The position numbers and the translations under genes are program-made. From assembly GCA_020226215.1 (NCBI GenBank), contig CM035227.1, positions 22,323,866 through 22,387,865 on the forward strand: a stretch of DNA of 64,000 nt, given 5' to 3'. How positions within the stretch are numbered: position 1 is the stretch's first letter; each line of letters starts with the position of its first letter. The notes below the pieces were generated by a model that was given only the letters and a program-made list of their open reading frames with translations, searched no databases and was not told where the DNA came from. This stretch comes from Sindora glabra (Eukaryota; Streptophyta; Magnoliopsida; Fabales; Fabaceae). Positions 10,466 to 24,443 of this stretch are shown in pieces.

Positions 10466-13020
10466 TTACTGAGTTACAAAATGACATGTTTGCTCATTTA
10501 GAAAAAAAAATTAAAAAAAAATTGAAACATACATTAAATTTAGTGGGCTTCTTGGATTAGGATAACAAAAATATCCATATTTAATACGTCTTATCAAAAT
10601 TGATGAATATTTATTTAATATATCTTACTCAAATTAGATCAATTTCTTAATAATTTGGATTTGGGTTTACTCATTAAATATGTAAAGAGTTGTAGGTTCT
10701 TTTTTAATATTATATTTAATTCATTATAATATTAATTTATATAACACATGAATTTATCTTTTTTATATATTTAATACACCTTATATCCTTATTGGGCATC
10801 ACATTAAATTTATTTGAATAATATATTTTATAATTAATTTAGTATTATATAAAAATTAATATTATCTCATATATATATAAAGATATTATGATAGTTTATT
10901 TAAGATAAATAATATTAAAATATTTTATTTATAATAAAATAATATTAAAATTCTTGAATTTATATTAAATTATAAAGATATTTCAAAATGATATTTATTA
11001 TTTTATAATATTAATTTATATAATTTAAGAGTAGCTTATAAAAATATAAATTAATAAATAATTATTCATAAATTGATCCAATATAATTTTTATTTAATAA
11101 AATTAATAATGATACAATTCATATTTACTTTAAAACAAATATAGATAGTATAGATAAGTCAAAATAAAAATAGATATGAACGAGAAATAGATATAATTGT
11201 CAAATATAATTATTATCAATAAAAAAATAAATTTTTATTAATTTATATAATTATCATGTATTTTAATTATTATCATTCATATAGTTCAAAAATTACAATG
11301 AGAAGTATAAAGATATGCACATATTTAAATATACAAATTACTCTTCTTTTCTAAATTTTTTTATAAAAATATTATATTTTATGAAAAACTTAATCGTAAG
11401 ATATTAAAATTAATAATCAAATAAAAAAATTAAAATTTTAGAAAATTAAATGTTTAATTTTGTCAAACTTTCATATTTTAAAATTAATTTAAAAATATAA
11501 TAGTAATTTTTTCGAGTCTAAGTGAGTTCTATCGAATCTTTTTGAGTTTTGGGTCTAAAATGGATATGATGTTTTGAGTCTTTAATGGATTTGGTTCTTG
11601 GCAGATTTGTGTTTGAGTGAATTACTATCTTGGATATACTTTTAAAATAGAATGTACTAGTATGATTAATATGAATGTTATATTTTTTTTTTGTAAAATT
11701 CGTAATATTTTATATAAAATTTATAATTGTTTTATAAAATTTTGCAATAGTTCCTCAAGTTATTATACTATAAGATTATTATTTCATGTTGTGAGATTTA
11801 TAAATAAAATTGCTAGATCTTATAAAAATTATAAGTTTTATGTGAATAGTTGCATCCTATGTAATTTATATTAAATGAAAAAAGTTACAAAATCTTGTAA
11901 AAAATTATGAATTTTATGAATTTTTTTTATAAAATTCATAAAATGTAGTATTGATACAAGTTTTTTTTGGAGGTTTTTATCAAAGAAAACCCCTAAAATC
12001 TAAGGTAATTCTATGAAGAATTCAACTTTAGCAATGTTATATGTATCAAGAGTGAATCCAAATTAAGTTTTGAGTGTAAATTAAGACTTGTCTATGAAAT
12101 ATAAAATAATAATATTAATTCAATCAAATGGATATGAAAAATTTAAAACCTAATTCTATATTTCACTTCGATGCATAAAACGTTTTTTATCTAAATTTTA
12201 ATGGAATATATTTAATATTGGATCATTAATTTTATGTTAATTATTTTACTTAATTGATTTGAAAATTAAAATAATTAGTCTAATATTAAAATATTTAATT
12301 TCTAATTTTTAAGATTAAGAATGACAATTTATTTAATATATTGATGCAAGATATTGGATTTTAATTTAGGATATGACAAATGAAAATTTTTCAAGACAAT
12401 TTTAAGAGCCTGCATTTTGTAGGAAATTAAATTTAAATTTTTGGGTGATGTGTGGGTATGTATTCGATAACTTTGTATTTTTATGAAAGTTTAACATAAG
12501 ATTCAGTACAATTAAAATTATATGCAGTTTTTTATAAAAAGCCACAAGCGTATATGGATTTTGTATTTAACAAATAGATAAAATATTACATCTCCATCAT
12601 TCAAAGTTGAATAATAAAAATTCTTCGAAAATTTGATCATTTTTTCACGAATGTTCCAACTTCCGTACATTATGAATATGTACCAAGCACAAACCTAAAA
12701 TCCTTGATCTGAGAATAAAACAAGCGCTAACCAGAAAAAAAGAAAAAAGGAGGCCTAGAAGGGTAAACCTATTGCAATTGGGCTGAGCCCGATCTCTACA
12801 ACAGTTACGATGGGTAGAGCTCAGCCCATTACAATCGTCACTAGTTTTGAAGTTAAATGAATATGGACAAAGTCTTCCCTCTAATAGCCTGACACTAAGT
12901 ATGACTAAAAAGCCCATAACTGTTTTTAACATATGACATTTGTATTCATTTCCCTTGGGCTTTTGTCTCTGATTTTCAGTTAACGTTGATTTGGCTTCAA
13001 AATTTTTTAGAAATGAATTC
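10466..13020. other. Gene-free AT-rich stretch
   Basis: Long poly-A/T-biased sequence with no family-like reading frame. The frame at 11617-11874 is only low-complexity codons around repeated TATAAAATT motifs. A short less AT-rich patch near 12745-12850 contains an inverted GGGCTGAGCCC/GAGCTCAGCCC motif but no identifiable gene. Confidence 0.5.
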
Positions 13021-13029
13021 TATTCATTT

Positions 13030-13400
13030 TAATAAAAATGATTTCAATATAATAAATATTATTATTTAAAAATTTTCTTAAAAATATAATTTTAATTTAA
13101 TTGCAAAAAAATTCTTTTATTTGAAATATATTGACAAATACATGAAATTTAATTAAAAAGTAGATTTTGATAGTGTAATGGTAAATATAATATTAGAAGG
13201 AGAGTAAGCTTTTTTATATAATGTGTTTTAGGTTAAATGAAATGAATTTTAATAAATATTTTTAGTAAATTTGATTTATATCATAATAATTCAAATGTAA
13301 TTAAAATGAGAATGGTAAATAAAATAGAATTTATTTTTACTTAAAGCTAAATACCATTTAAAAATTTATTTAAAATAAAATATTAATTTTAATTATGTCA
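13030..13400. repeat. Dispersed AT-rich repeat, copy 1
   Basis: Over about 350 bp this segment matches 62970-63330 in the same order, including AATTTAATTAAAAA...AGATTTTGATRGT and TATAATATTAGAA. It is probably a MITE or other short dispersed repeat. I could not define its ends or a target duplication. Confidence 0.55.
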
Positions 13401-14012
13401 AATAAGGATTAAACTTACCCCAAAGTAGCAATCAAATAGATTTTTCTTTTTTGGCCTGGTAATAAAATCTTTCTGAATTTTGCCGGTAATAAAACTGCTA
13501 AACTGGTTAATAGGAATTTTTTTATACAGGAATATACTTTAATTTTCTTTAAGGTTTAACAAAATTGCATGAATTTCTCTCCTAGTTTATATTCATATCC
13601 AAGTATTTCTCTTTATATTCGACTATTATTCATAGGGAAGGGCAAAAAATTTAATCAATGATAGAATGATTCTTTTTAACCGAATTTCATATATTTACAT
13701 TGGTTATGTTTAAAACTGTCACTGAATTATTGGTTTGATTTTGAATTTTTGATGCATGTGAATCCACTTTTCATCACTCAATTTTTAAAAAAATTGTTAG
13801 CGCATCTTAATTTTAAAGACCACTGGAAGGCTAGCTTAGATGACGACATGGATTCAGCCTTCAAAAACACACGCAACCCCATCCCCTTTCCCTATTAAAA
13901 AAAAAATCTTCAAGAATGAAATTTTGCTGCTAATCCCTGGCAGCAGTTTCAGGCTACATATAACCTTGAGATGCATCCACATGTCTTTATTATTACATAA
14001 CTAGAAACTAAA

Positions 14013-14049
14013 CTAGTAAATTACCCATGTGCCCGTGCTATGCACGAGC
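14013..14049 (-). repeat. Helitron 3' hairpin and CTAG terminus
   Basis: GCCCGTGC pairs with GCACGAGC around a TAT loop, and CTAG follows after 14 bases on the minus strand. In the rolling-circle model the hairpin is the termination signal. Confidence 0.82.
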
Positions 14050-15032
14050 TTATATTTATTTCAATGTAAAAATTTTTTTTAGACATGCCAACACTTCACA
14101 ATTAATGAGTAGCAAACTTAATTCAAATTTTTTTTTCAAGTCCCAATTTAAACTATATGGAGGTACAAATCGTGCAACACCCCTTAGAAGATACCTCAGT
14201 GGTATAGGAGTTGCAATGTGTCCTTCATCATTAACATGTGAAGCACCTAAGGCTTTTTGAAATCAATCTGCCATGGTGAGCATCTTCTATTCCACTAAAG
14301 TAGTCGTTATATTTTGATCACTGACCTATAAACAAAAAGCACATATAAAGTGTACTCCAACCAAAAATAATTACAAGATCAATCACACTAAAGATATACC
14401 TCATTCTCACTTGATGAACCACTGTCCATGGGCTCCATCGAGTCCTGATTGTCTGCAATTATCTTTTGCAAATGACATGTACTCCTTTTTGAGAAAAATT
14501 GCACCTTTTTTTTCACATCCAAGGCTTCTGCTAACATATTCAAGCTTTCAGTGTTATACCAAATGACTCATGATGACATCTCCACTGAAAATAGTGCATC
14601 TCAAAATAAAAATTAATTACAAAAAAATGTCAGTTTCATGATTAATAAACACTAAAATTGCATATCATGGGAGTGCATACTTGAATCTCATCAAACACAG
14701 CATTACCATGCAAAACCTAGACAATTTGAGTTGAGCCATATGTTATTATAAAGAATATGGCTAAAGCAAAAGAGACTTGCATCATCAGAACTCTCAAGCT
14801 GCATATGCCAACCTAAAGACATATTAAATGCATAATAGATCCAAACACGCGCATACAAGAGTAAATTTTATTCAATTGCGCTACCATCACAATTAGTACA
14901 CAAATTTTAGAAATATTGCAACTTAGGTAATAAGATTGGGCATGAATGAATAAAAATAAATATTTTCAACAATAAATAAGAATTAAATATAGTAGTCAAA
15001 GCAAAAAAACACATATGAGTTCAAAATAATAC

Positions 15033-18000
15033 TTAATTTAAGTTTTGAAACACTTCTTTATAAACAATGTTGGTTGTTTAAGTCAAATGTCGATTCTCTT
15101 TGTTATGGATTAGAATTTTTAATCCATTCTTGCTTGTAACCCTTGAGACAGCAATATACAATTGTCCATGACTAAAGATTGGATTTTGCAAGTATAAACC
15201 AACATGTGAAAGAGATTGCCCTTGACTTTTGTTAATAGTCATCACATATGAAATAATTATAGGATACTGTCTTCTCTACAATTTGAATGGCCATTTTGAT
15301 TTTGATAGGGAAAGATTCATCCTAAGGATGAAAACCTTCTCACTAAAATGACTTCCAGTTAACACTTTTACTCTAATCACATGATTACTTAATTTAGTGA
15401 CAATTAATCTAGTCCTATTGCATAAACCCGCTGATTGATTAATATTTCAAAGCAACATTATTGGAATTCTAACTTTTAAAACAATCTTATAGGAAGGCAA
15501 ACTAGAACAATTGAAAGTATTCAAAGTTTCTGGTGTTTACAAATTTTCCTGAACATCTATGTCAAAACTTGCTTTGCAAACTGAGTCAGAACTCAAATAA
15601 GTTTTCTCTTTTCTAGGAATTTTTGACATCATAAACTTATTTAGTTTATGCACAATGCCAAGTGTTGGTGCTAATATGGTTCTATCCTTCAAAAATTGAG
15701 GGTCTTTGTAATTTTATTCAAGTGAAGGATATGCAGTATTCACAATTGCTTCAAAAGGATCTTCAAATTCACTTACCAAAAGATCTTCAGGAATAGTGAT
15801 TTCAGCTTCCTCATCATTTGGTTCTGCAAGCTTTCCATCTCCAACCTTTAAAATCCACTTAGCAAACTCTTTTAATTCATCTTTAATTGATGATGATGGA
15901 TTTGATTGCAATCTCATGTTCTTGGTCAATGTCAACACCTTACAATACTTCCATAAATAAGATGAGTTAATGGTTGCATGCACTATATCTAATCTGTGAT
16001 CACCTAAAATTACTGGTAATATTTGTCTAAAATAACCAACAAACACAATGGATTTCCTACCAAATGGTAACTTAAAACTTAGTGGTATATCTAATTGCAT
16101 AATATCTCTTAAAGTTCTATCAAGATCTTCAAAGCAAAGCTTATGAACCATCAGTGCTTCATCCTATATGATGAGTTTATATTTTCGTAACAATTCTACA
16201 AGTTCAGATCCTTGTTTGATATTGCAGGTGAAATCTTCAGTTATGTTCAATGGAATACGAAAGTGAGAATGTGCTGTTCGACCACCAAGAAGAAGTAATG
16301 ATGCAATACCACTCGAAGTAACTGTTAAAACAATTTGACCTTCAGATCTCAATGCAGAAGTAAGAGTTTTTCATAAGAAAGTTTTACCAGTACCACCATA
16401 ACTATACACAAAGAAAACACCACCTCTATTCCCATTAACAGAATTGATAATTTTATGGAATACTGTTGTTTGTTCTTGAGTTAGCATGTTGAGTAACCTT
16501 GTGAACTTTATTTTCAATTTATCTCGATAATACTATAACTCTTCAACAATCAGTCTATTCTGTTGATAAGAAAATTCTATATCATTTAGAATTGACATTA
16601 AAGGGTAATCTTTCAATAATTTGCCATTAATTCTCAATAATTTCTTAATTTCATGCAATGCATGATTTTTCAACTCCTCTTAAGTTAGGATCAAATCTGA
16701 AAAAAAAAATTTACATTAGCAAGATGTAATTATGAAACATTGTTATTAGCAATAAAATTAATAATACATGAAAATATAATTCCTTTTAAACATATATTGT
16801 TATTAATTGCTTACTTACATTAATATGATTCAAAATTTAGCAATCAATAGATAAAAAATCTTCATATTTATAAATAATAAACGCTAACATTTATCACATC
16901 AACAAAAGCAAGCCAATACAAGGAATACTTCAAAAGACATGAAAAAACCTTCATTTTACATTCTTTTTCAGAGTAGGTATTGAATGTCTTCAGAAAGAAT
17001 TTTCCAAGTTTCTTCCCAAACATATTCAGGATGAGAGATGCTACTTGATAGTAACATTCTAATAAATAATTTCCTTAAGTAATCTCCAGTACCCTAAATA
17101 GATGCCTGTTTGATTGTTTCTACAAACTCTCTATCATCCTCAAGAAGTCCTAAGGAGTAGCATGTTTCTTGAAAGCTCTTATTGACAACACCATCCACTG
17201 TAAGAATATCCTTATATGAAGTTGGAGCTTTAACTTTGTGAGCAACATCCTTAAATAATATCTTTCATCGTTACATGGTGGCATAAAATGCAATATACCA
17301 ATTGCAAATCCATGTTTTCTTAGGTACCGCTTACAATCTTCAAGAGCATACATAAATCTTAATGGGAATTCAACATAAGTTAATTTTCTTGCTTCATGAT
17401 ATATTTTATTTGCTTCCATCCATGCAAGAAACATGCTTTATGTAACTGAGGCCTTTTTCATTATAACTTCTATATTAGCACCATTTTCATAGTATACATA
17501 TTGCTCATTTAGAAGATGAAAGTGTAATCTTTCGACAAGAGGCCACCTATAATGAACATTATAATAAAAAATGTGCTAAGCAGCTTTGCAAAGAGAGATG
17601 TAATGACAATCAAGATAAGTTTTGATCTCACCGACTTGGTAATTGATATCATTATTGTTGCTAGATTCATAAATAGTTGTGGTGGCTCGATCATAACTTT
17701 TGTTAATATACTTGAATAAATATTTAATGGATCTTGACTGATTGCATGCCTCAATATTGATATGTGCTTGATATTTCATTAGTAAATGAGCATTGTAAGG
17801 AACCATAAATCGATTGTTGAGAGAAATCCCATTCTTTATGATTGATCTACCATTATCCTTTCTTAGATAAATTGGATACCTTTCTTCATCTAGAGTAGTC
17901 AAATGAATAAACTTTTTTGGAAAGAATTTTATGCACTTTCTATCTTTCATGCATGGAGATTTCATATTAGCATGACCATATGGACCATGCATCATGAAAT

Positions 18001-20714
18001 TCATGACTACATCATACAAATGAGGTTTTTCTTCTCTATCAGGTATTTCTGCACAAAGAATTCTATCCATATTAGTAGGAGACTCGAATTTATGTTCTGG
18101 CTTCAAGAATACAAGTATGTGGACATGTGGTAGCCCTCATTTTTGGAACTCAATAGTTCGAATAACTACAACCACATAATTTACCAAAATTAGTCTATTT
18201 TATGGCAAAAATACAGTTAAATAAGAAAGTAAATTCAATTATTATAAAATTATAAATAATTGTAAAGGAGATTCAATTTCAATTATACTTGCTTTATATT
18301 TTCTAAAGAAAATTCCTTTTTTCAAATCATTCATAAGATGTGCAAGTTTGATGTTAAAAACTTTAGAGAGTACTTGAGGACAATCTTGTGGTCGTAATCC
18401 AACCTTTTCAGTAAGTTTAGTAATTTCTGGCCACTTTGGATTGCATGTGAAAGTAATAAATAAATCAGGAAATCCTACCTAATTACAAATTGCCATAGCA
18501 TCTTGGTAGTTCTGCATCATATATCTTGGACCCTCTGTGAAATTGGAAGGTAAGATTACATGCTTTCCATATGAATATCCCTCACGCTCACCTTTAAGCA
18601 ATGCATCTTCTAAACCACAGTATAAATAAACTTTTAAGTCTTTTTGATGATATCTTATAAAAGATAATTGTTCAGATTCAATCATGGTATAAGCATCAAT
18701 AATATACTACTGCAATAAATGCCTCGATAACAAAAGAATGGAAGATTGATTAGGCTTGAATTGTAACATGTATGTAAAGTATTCTCTAATGGTGATTTGA
18801 TGTTCTCTCTTTGTTCTGACTCTAGGAATTTGAATGTGATTAATTTTGTAATAACCATTTTGTCCTGTAGTAAACAATAATGGATATTGCAGTGGTAGAT
18901 ACAAAGGGTGAAGCTCATCAATACATTGTAAAAGTCCACTCTTTGTTTCAACTATAATATCCCTATCTTCATTTAAATCTTCAATGTCACCAACAATTAA
19001 CATTGCCACCTCTGATGAAAAAGGTAAGTTATACATTCACGAATTTGATTCTCTCTTTCTTACCAATCTTAACTTCAATTCTAAAGGTTGTTCCTTTTCA
19101 AGGTAATCTCTAGCCATCCTAAATTTTTTTAGCAAGTAGGTTATAAGTGTTTAACATTTCCTTCAATCTTTGTACAACTTCAGGATCAACCGACACATCA
19201 TTGTTATTACACCTATAGTATAAGTAACAATCACGGTTATTCCAAAGTATAGTATAATTTACAAAGTATTATTATATAAAATGGAATTTAAGTTATTACT
19301 AATGTAACAAAATACCTGACAACATTCATCCTGTTTTGAATTTCATCATTTGTGTCATAAACATAAAGTTGTGCAAATTTAGGCAGTGCTCTATTAGGAG
19401 GTAAAAGGCTTCCAATCAAATGATGATTTTGTCCATTTAATCAAAACACATAGGGAGAACCACCACAATTAATTAATCGATCAACTTTTCCTCCCATTGA
19501 AGTGAAAGAAAATATCATATTATAAGTACGAATGTTATCCCTAAACATTCTTGCTAATGGAGAATCATCAAACATCAACGATCTCAAATATGGAGGTGGT
19601 CCATCTAACTCTTTTAACTTGATTTTCCCTCTTGAGCAACACAAAGAAAAGCAAGGATTTAAAGTGTCTATAAATCTCTTAAATCGTTCATCAAACCACA
19701 TGAGAGCACCACAATGTATGCAAATATATTCAGGATCACTAATATCTAAATAAGCTAAAAAAAATAAGAATTTTATGTAAAGTTGAGTAAGATATTACAA
19801 TTGATTCAAAATGTTTATGTTAAATGTAAAAATAAAGCAAAATGATAGCTTTAGTACTTGATGATGAAAAGAATTCATATTGACTAATGACTTCGACATC
19901 GTCTTCATCAAAGTCAATATCTACATTCCTAGTTTCAATTTGGGAGTTAATAATTCGATTATTGGAAATAGTCCGGTGTCCTGGCTGCATAGCATTCATT
20001 GGAATATGAATCTTCATACTAGAAAAATTTCCATCATATATTATTTTTGACAAACATGTTCCTTTTGAGAAATTGCATCCATGGGCAGTTAATTTAAACT
20101 TGCATCAGCATTAACAGAGTTGAATTTTTTACATAAATTTTGAGCTAATTGACTTTTATCATGGAACGGTGCTTGCTTGACAGAATCACAATAGAGTGGG
20201 GAAGCAAAATTATGCAGGACATTAGTATGTAATGAAGTTTGGGGAGTTTGAATAGCATTGGTGACATGGCATAGTCTTGTAGTAAGAATGTAACATTTAA
20301 GTAAGATATAGCAATAATTATATGATAAAAAATAATTATTAGATAAGTAAAAGGAAAACCTTTTGGAATCTCTAAATTCAAGCGCATATTATCATCACTA
20401 TACTTTCTCTTTTTCCCTGTTGAAATAGATATACTTGAAGAAAGTTGTGTAGCACAAACTGTCAATTCATATCATATAATATTAATAGTAAGAAAATTAT
20501 ACAGACTCTTGTTGTACAAATAAAATGAAGCACAAATTGTTCTATTGGTAATAATACTTTTGCTATGAGTTTGAGAAAATATTGGAGATAAATTTCGATT
20601 TGTGTTTGTTTGTTCTAAAAAAGGTGACCTTGTAGATTGGATAGAGACCCTTTGAGAACAGTGAGCTTCTGCTACACATGAATTTCTTTGTTCTCTTATT
20701 GAATCAAATGTCAC
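15033..20714 (-). pseudogene. Helitron Rep/helicase (RepHel), decayed
   Basis: The ancestral protein nicks DNA with an HUH rolling-circle endonuclease and unwinds it with a PIF1-like helicase. N-terminal sequence at 19441-19701 has the family pattern (PPPYLRSLMF, SFTSMGGKVDRLINCGGSPY). The HUH site reads LPHVHILVFL near 18125, and SIKYLFKYINK follows near 17720. The helicase has Walker A GGTGKT (about 16385-16402) and a Walker-B-like DEAL just below 16164. The C-terminus reads MTINKSQGQSL and FSHGQLYIAVSRV, and ends at 15033-15035. Stops break the frame at 18137-18139 (before GLPHVH), 17576-17578, 16371-16373 (just after Walker A), 16164-16166 (before DEAL) and 15447-15449. Several of them sit where the family usually has Trp or Arg. 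Frameshifts and introns add to the breaks. It cannot make a full protein. Confidence 0.85.
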
Positions 20715-22448
20715 TACAATGACATGTTAAGTAGAAAGTTCAAAGGACAAGATAAATCAATATTGTTAATCATTTACATTGATTTCAAATTATCTAATAT
20801 GATAAAAGGCATTAATTCAACCTGTGTGCAAGATGTCTTAAAAAAACTAACACTTTCAATCCATGATAGTCTCACTAATCCTAAAATTTTAAACTTGTTT
20901 TTGAAATAATAAAGTCCACAACTTCCTACTTCTACATCAAACAGTGTAAAAATGATGAGAGTTAAATGTAGATATATCTAATCTTTAGTTTGCCTTTTCG
21001 ATTTGATGATCAAATTCCTCCGAATCCTTGATTCTTTGCATTTTTGTTTATAATTGACACTCATAATTAGTTTTTCCTAATTTTTACAAATCCAACACTA
21101 CACAATCCAAGATGAAACCATAAAAAGTCAAATAATAAGAAAAGAAAATAGGTATCTTGTTAGTTCTAATTTGTATCATGGATAACATTCAATTCAGTTT
21201 AATTTATATCTGTTATTTTCTTTTCTATCTAATGTTCCAAGAATATGGTACTGTTTCTAGAGTCTAAAAATATTCTTTTCTATCCAATGTACCAAGAATA
21301 TCGTACTGTTTCTAGAGTCCAAAATATGAATCAGATGTAATTGGTCTTACTATTCATATGTCTAATAATATCACTTAAGCATAACTATATTATCAATTTA
21401 TCTGGCGAGGTGTGTGCGGGTAAAGAGAAAAAGAGAGAGAGACAAAGTAAACAACGAAAACACAATTGAATTGTCATGACATAGAAATTCATATTAAATA
21501 TTAAAGGGCATAATGAATAAAAAATTAAATATAATCCTCATAACAAATTATAAATTTAACAATACTGGATGAGGTGCAACCTACATAAGGGACTATGATA
21601 ATTTCTATCGTAAGTATAGAGCAAAACAAAGAAAGTTTCCAAAAGATAATGTAAGCTATTTGAAAATTAATCTAAGAATATTCTACTAATAATTTTCAAA
21701 CATCAATTAAAGTCAAAATGAAAAGACATTCAAGCAAAATTTTTATGGTTCATAAAGTCATGGAATGTAAAGGTTATCAATTCAAGAGAATATCAAATTT
21801 GAGTCAACTGGAATGCCAGGACTACCAATATGAAACTTCTAGAATTAGTGCCCCAAGTATCTTACAAGGTCTTAACACCAAACAGTGAGAACAAAGTTAG
21901 TAAATTATTGACGGGAACCATTGGACTACTGAAAGGAGAAATTGATACTCTCGATATCAAACAGGCGTACTGTAGTTACAACTCTTAAAAACCATTGAAT
22001 AGAGATAAATGATTTATGGGCGCCAAATTTGATTTAGTGCCTACATCATTTGAACTCATTAAAATGTAAATTGTCAAGAAAGTATTAATCAGATATGAGG
22101 CAACACATGCAGATGCAATTCCTTAAGAAGCAAAGAAGATAAACAGGGAGCCCAGTGACTGGGGTATGATTATTTAGTAATTTTCCAAAAGCCAGACATG
22201 ATCTCAAACAATTGAGCATAACTCACAGAAAAGTATTTATTCTACCACCCTCAAATGACAAAAAATCTATTTTACTCTAGGAGTGCGCGGATTTTCTTAC
22301 TCAGAGAGGGGAAAAAACATGTAGTGGAAATCCAAATTATGTGGGGTCTACTCTTATATCTTTCCTCATAAAGTTATGGAATGTAATGGCATGATCAAAA
22401 TATGTACCTCAAAACATTAACAGATGTAAAACTTTTCAAATTTCTGTA
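20715..22448. other. Gene-free stretch upstream of RepHel
   Basis: No supported gene. It may be the 5' leader region of the Helitron. The only local structure is a 55-bp-period duplication at 21221-21324. The stretch ends at the MULE target duplication. Confidence 0.5.
21221..21324. repeat. Tandem duplication, period 55 bp
   Basis: TTTTCTATCTAATGTTCCAA and the following bases recur from 21276 with few changes; both copies contain GTACTGTTTCTAGAGTC. Confidence 0.85.
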
Positions 22449-22456
22449 GCCATTAG

Positions 22457-22665
22457 GGCTAAAATACCAAAATAATGTTTTTTACAAAACTTATTGCCGA
22501 TTTATTATTTTTTCGAAACATATTACCGGAATACGCACGGTGGCAGAAGGCGCCATTTGGTGTGGCGCCTCATGGGCGGAGGCGCCATCTAGGATGGCGC
22601 CTTTGGCGCTCTGAGGGCGCCATTCAAGGTGGCGCCCTCGCTCAAATTTTTTCATTTTTTTCCTT
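22457..22665. repeat. MULE left terminal inverted repeat with GGCGCC hairpins
   Basis: After about 90 bp of terminal sequence, six exact GGCGCC sites occur between 22549 and 22636. Neighbouring sites are paired as GGCGCCATTT...GGCGCC, so single strands can fold. The frame at 22475-22669 is translated from this array and is not a gene. Confidence 0.8.
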
Positions 22666-22669
22666 TTAA

Positions 22670-23425
22670 AATTAATTAATGTTGATATAATTTGAAAATA
22701 AAAATTATAAAAATAAATAATATATGATTGTAACTGAAAATAAATTTTTGAAAATAAATTACTTATTTTATAATTATATTTGATGTCATATAAAAATATG
22801 TTAACTCCACTTTGATATCAAATACATAAATTTATTATAGGAATTAAATAAGAAAGTAGTTAATGATAATAATATAATGAATAAAAATAATAAATATTTA
22901 GTAAATAATTAAATATTATTTAAAAAATATAGGATCAATAAAGAATAATTACATAATTTACATTAATGTCTCTCAAAATTTTACGTAATGACAGTTAATT
23001 TTTATCAATTTTTGAAATTATAAACTTCTAACGCTTGAAATTATATTATTACAAGTCATTATTTAATATGTTATTACACATAAGTAAATTTATTGAGTAT
23101 AATAAAATATTCTTTATATACAAAGTTGAAGATAGCTAAAAATGAAAAGAAATATAATGTAATAAATATATTTTTCTTATTTTATATTTATTCCAATAAT
23201 ATGCTTGTCCATTTTTATTTATTTGAATAAAATTTTATTTATTTTGTGACAGAATGAATGCAAACTGGTGAAGTTGAAGATAGCTAAAAATTTAAAAAAA
23301 TCTGATTATTTCGTTTCAATAATCTTTTCATTTTGTAATTAAATCGGAATTATAACATGAATTAGATATTTTTTATTTCATCAGAATGATAAAATATTTT
23401 GGCAATGAGAGTGAAAAGTACCGAT
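22670..23425. other. AT-rich spacer inside the MULE left arm
   Basis: No reading frame or recognisable motif. AGTTGAAGATAGCTAAAAAT occurs twice (near 23124 and 23270), a short direct repeat. Confidence 0.45.
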
Positions 23426-23429
23426 TAAT

Positions 23430-23665
23430 TATTTTTTAAGAAATTATTATTCGTTTCATCGTTCGCTCGAAACATTTTATCGAAATAAGCACAGAAGATA
23501 CGAACAGCGATGGAGAGACGCCAAATGACGTGTAGAGGTACGCTAGACGAAATGGCATCGTTCGCGTTGAAGGGAAGGAACGACAGGCGATATGGCACTT
23601 TTGGCCCATGGCAGCCTCGTTCCTCGTTTCTAAATTAATTAGGCGGTGACTGTGTTGACTGTGCA
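23430..23665. repeat. Degenerate extra copy of the MULE end
   Basis: The order of motifs copies the true end: GAAACATTTTATCGAAATAAGCACA matches GAAACATATTACCGGAATACGCAC, then decayed hairpin units follow in which GGCGCC has become GACGCC, GGCGAT or ATGGCATC. It appears to be an older or unselected copy of the array. Confidence 0.55.
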
Positions 23666-23749
23666 CCCTAAAGACATGAATTTTTGTGAAAGTATGATAA
23701 TTAATATTATTTATTTACTTTCACACGATAAATAAAAAAAGAATAGATA

Positions 23750-24443
23750 GGTTAAAATAGGCTAATACGTTTATTTCATAAATTATTTTGCGCTTCACCG
23801 TAGTTTTGAAACTATTTACCAAATTACGCAGGGCGCCGTTGAAGGCGCCTTTCAATATGACGCATTCGCTACAACGAATTTCACTGCGCGGGCTGGGAGG
23901 CGCTATTTCACCTGACGCCTACCCAACAAACTTTTTTTTATAACTTATGGGGCTGGGAGGCGCCAAGTGACATGGCGCCTCCACAGCCCCATTTTATAAA
24001 TTATTTAAGTTTTATAAATTTATATATTTATTTATATAATTTTAATTTTATCATAATTAGAACGAAATTATAATTTTTAAAATTTAATTAATTATATTTT
24101 ATGATATTATTTATCTATATTAGTCGTAAAAATTAAGATATAATTATAATAAAATTAAAATTATATAAATAAATATATAATTTTATTAAACTTAATTAAT
24201 TTATAAAATGGGACTGTGGAGGCGCCATTTCACTTGGCGCCTCCCAGCCCCATAAGTTGTAAACCTAAGTTTGCTGGGTAGGCGCCAGGTGAAATAGCGC
24301 CTCCCCAGCGAAATTTGCTACAGCGAAGGCGCCATGTTAGAAGGCGCCTTCAGCTGGCGCCCTGTGTATTTTGGTAAATAGTTTCAAAACTACGGTGAAG
24401 CGTAAAATAATTTATGAAATAAACGTATTTTGGTATTTTAACC
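23750..24443. mobile_element. 694-bp foldback MULE-derived element
   Basis: Two long arms, about 23750-24060 and 24130-24443, are reverse complements with scattered differences. Each opens GGTTAAAATA and runs through TTTATTTCATAAATTATTTT, CTTCACCGTAGTTTTGAAAC, the GGCGCC hairpin units and an AT-rich inner part. The flanks GAATAGATA (23741-23749) and AAGTAGATA (24444-24452) look like a 9-bp target duplication with two changes. Arm sequence is that of the host MULE's terminal array. No protein is encoded. Confidence 0.82.

Larger units (their letters stand above)
14013..20714 (-). mobile_element. Helitron with 3' terminus, minus strand
   Basis: On the minus strand the element ends with CTAG (14016-14013) followed by T. 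Fourteen bases inside lies an 8-bp hairpin with one mismatch (14031-14038 and 14042-14049). Hairpin plus CTRR at an A/T junction is the Helitron 3' signature. The Rep/helicase gene lies upstream on the same strand. The 5' TC end was not found; the upstream part probably continues past 20714 and may resume beyond the MULE insertion, at 32797-34067. The noncoding 3' part (14050-15030) shows no other gene. Confidence 0.8.

Noticed and set aside
12645..12932. 95-residue minus-strand frame with Cys and a hydrophobic stretch
   Set aside because: No recognised motif, no splice context and isolated in AT-rich DNA.
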